A stretch of DNA of 6,852 nucleotides, from assembly GCA_050117725.1 (NCBI GenBank), contig JASFME010000124.1, positions 1-6,852 on the forward strand, read 5' to 3'. The DNA is from JASFJH01 sp050117725 (GTDB lineage: Bacteria; Pseudomonadota; Gammaproteobacteria; AKS1). The notes under the pieces were generated by a model. The model was not told the origin of the DNA, did no database searches, and saw only the letters and a program-made list of their open reading frames with translations. The translations under genes and the position numbers were made by a program. Positions within the stretch are counted from its first letter, which is position 1, and each line of letters opens with the position of its first letter. Of this stretch, positions 5,938 to 6,852 are shown in pieces.

Positions 5938-6258
5938 ATGAGTACAGTTATCAGTCACACACTCATCTCCCGAGATGAGGACATCGATCGTGCATCGCGA
6001 TCGCTAAAGGCCATGTCGCACCCATTGCGATTGAAGATTCTCTGCACCCTCGGCGACCGTGAAGTCAGTGTGCAGGATATTGTCGAAAATGTCGGTACTT
6101 CACAAAGCAATATTTCGCAGCATCTCGCGATTTTACGTGACAAGGGTATTCTTGCCTCACGCAAGGATGCCAACCGGGTATACTACCGGGTTGGTGACGA
6201 GCGTACACTGCGACTCATCGGCATGATGCGTGAAGTCTTCTGTCAGACAAGCCTTTAA
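5938..6258 (+). CDS. ArsR/SmtB-family regulator with SqrR/BigR-like cysteine pair
   Basis: The 106-residue product is a typical single-domain winged-helix repressor of ArsR size. It contains AMSHPLRLKILCTLGDREVS at about 25-44 (dimer and early helices), then VQDIVENVGTSQSNISQHLAILRDKGIL at 45-72 (helix-turn-helix). The wing is ASRKDANRVYYRVGD at 73-87, followed by a C-terminal helix ending in EVFCQTSL. Its only cysteines are Cys36 and Cys102, 66 residues apart. SqrR (Cys41/Cys107) and BigR (Cys42/Cys108) have the same spacing; there the pair forms a di- or polysulfide bridge on exposure to persulfides and releases DNA. The arsenic-type CxC motif of ArsR is absent. The neighbour on the same strand is a rhodanese, 97 nt downstream. 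The natural inference is a repressor sensing sulfane sulfur or redox state that controls itself and perhaps the rhodanese. The family is certain and the signal is inferred. The start lacks a strong Shine-Dalgarno. Confidence 0.93.
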   Translation: MSTVISHTLISRDEDIDRASRSLKAMSHPLRLKILCTLGDREVSVQDIVENVGTSQSNISQHLAILRDKGILASRKDANRVYYRVGDERTLRLIGMMREVFCQTSL

Positions 6259-6355
6259 GCACTGACATACAATGAATAAAAACAGGCGCCTGACTGGGCG
6301 GCTGAACAATTCCTTATAAATGACGCTCGACTAATACCGGATTACTCAACTCCTC
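6259..6355 (+). promoter_or_regulatory. Gap between the ArsR-like gene and the rhodanese gene
   Basis: There is a perfect 10-bp palindrome, caggcgcctg, at 6283-6292, and a TATAAA at 6315-6320 that could serve as a -10 box about 35 nt before the rhodanese start. No good -35 box and no U-tract terminator are visible. The rhodanese may thus have its own promoter or be read through from the regulator gene. Confidence 0.25.
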
Positions 6356-6778
6356 ATGGATCAATTTACAAGTTTTGTCATCAATAACTGGGAGCTGTTT
6401 CTCGCCCTCGTGATAATCATCGCGCTGCTGTTCGCCAGCAACCTGCAAAGCGCATTTAGCGGTGTCGTCCAGATTGGACCTGTCGAGGCTATCAAGATGA
6501 TCAATCATGAAAAGGCTGTCGTGGTTGACGTGCGCGATGACAAGGAATTCGTCGAAGGGCATATCATCAACTCTATCCATATTCCTCTTGGCAACGTTCA
6601 ACAACGTATCAACGAATTAAACGCGCATCGTGAAAAGCCCATCATCGTCAGTTGCCGCTCCGGTGCGCGATCGAATGCTGCATGTAGCATGTTACGCAAG
6701 AGTGGTTTTGAAAATGTCTTCAACCTCAAGGGTGGCATCATGGCATGGCAAAGTGCCAGTCTGCCCCTGAGCAAGTAA
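6356..6778 (+). CDS. yibN: Membrane-anchored rhodanese-like sulfurtransferase (YibN type)
   Basis: The 140-residue product has one N-terminal membrane segment (WELFLALVIIIALLFA, about 12-27) and then a single rhodanese domain at about 37-136. The domain shows VVVDVRDDKEFVEGHI (55-70), the active-site loop VSCRSGARS with Cys100, and VFNLKGGIMAW (121-131). The six-residue loop CRSGAR, which starts at the cysteine, is typical of active single-domain rhodaneses that carry a persulfide. E. coli YibN has the same anchor-plus-domain plan and also precedes grxC. A second cysteine, Cys110, lies 10 residues on. The domain probably faces the cytoplasm, because lysine and arginine follow the segment rather than precede it, but topology is inferred. 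Natural partners would be the glutaredoxin encoded 26 nt downstream and, possibly, the upstream persulfide-sensor-like repressor. The substrate is unknown. The Shine-Dalgarno is weak. Confidence 0.94.
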   Translation: MDQFTSFVINNWELFLALVIIIALLFASNLQSAFSGVVQIGPVEAIKMINHEKAVVVDVRDDKEFVEGHIINSIHIPLGNVQQRINELNAHREKPIIVSCRSGARSNAACSMLRKSGFENVFNLKGGIMAWQSASLPLSK

Positions 6779-6804
6779 ATCTATCTTATATACAGGAACC
6801 TGCA

Positions 6805-6852
6805 ATGCCTGAAGTTGTTATATACAGTACTGCAATGTGTCCCTACTGCATA
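6805..6852 (+). CDS. grxC: Glutaredoxin 3, N-terminal 16 codons only
   Basis: The ATG at 6805 opens MPEVVIYSTAMCPYCI and runs off the right edge. The CPYC motif at residues 12-15 is the dithiol active site of classical glutaredoxins, and a beta strand (VVIYST) before it is the expected start of GrxC, which is about 85 residues long. AGGA at 6794-6797 gives a good ribosome binding site. The gene starts 26 nt after the rhodanese stop, so the two are probably cotranscribed. The yibN-grxC order is that of E. coli, where secB and gpsA follow. Glutaredoxin reduces protein disulfides and glutathione adducts with glutathione as donor. Confidence 0.9.
   Translation, partial: MPEVVIYSTAMCPYCI

Noticed and set aside
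5716..5958. 80-codon minus-strand open frame in the divergent gap
   Set aside because: It covers palindromes, AT-rich promoter-like DNA and the start of the ArsR-like gene. It has no good ribosome binding site and no recognisable domain, so it is better read as non-coding.
5983..6002. Cgatcg-rich symmetry at the start of the ArsR-like gene
   Set aside because: It lies within codons for the N-terminal helix, and short self-complementary cgatcg units are common; nothing beyond coding is needed to explain it.

Overview
The window looks like chromosomal core DNA of a gammaproteobacterium. The gene order is the point of recognition. On the minus strand it reads gpmI, envC, ctpA, a YibQ-type deacetylase and a DJ-1/YajL-family gene. 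Diverging from gpmI on the plus strand are an ArsR-family regulator, a membrane-anchored rhodanese (YibN type) and the first 16 codons of grxC. From general knowledge, E. coli has gpmM-envC-yibQ divergent from yibN-grxC-secB-gpsA, and Pseudomonas has the same block with a ctpA-like protease between envC and yibQ. The species cannot be fixed from the sequence. The regulator type next to a rhodanese would suit a sulfur-metabolising lineage, but that is inference.

Layout. Positions 1-532 (minus) hold a DJ-1/YajL-family gene whose 3' end runs off the left edge. Its start overlaps the end of the divergent polysaccharide deacetylase gene (508-1269, minus). That gene starts 3 nt after the stop of the S41 C-terminal processing protease (1273-2613, minus). 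A leader of about 170 bp with AT-rich, promoter-like sequence and a GC-rich palindrome separates ctpA from envC (2782-3981, minus). The 108-bp gap between envC and gpmI (4090-5673, minus) holds an array of degenerate 7-bp repeats arranged as two inverted arms. The 264-bp divergent gap (5674-5937) is AT-rich in its right half. It contains a perfect 15-bp palindrome, a direct repeat of a C-rich 11-mer, and a second palindrome over a TATAAT box. The ArsR-like regulator (5938-6258), rhodanese (6356-6778) and grxC (from 6805) follow on the plus strand.

How the genes fit together. The minus-strand block joins a glycolytic enzyme to cell-envelope maintenance: EnvC activates septal amidases, CtpA is a periplasmic PDZ protease, and YibQ-type proteins are exported deacetylase-fold proteins. 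The plus-strand block is thiol and sulfur chemistry: rhodanese and glutaredoxin, with SecB and GpsA expected beyond the right edge. The most interesting item is the regulator. Its only two cysteines lie 66 residues apart, at the ends of the winged-helix domain, as in the persulfide sensors SqrR and BigR. It sits directly upstream of a rhodanese with an intact active-site cysteine. I found no CRISPR array, tRNA, rRNA or intact mobile element, and no clearly new multi-gene system.
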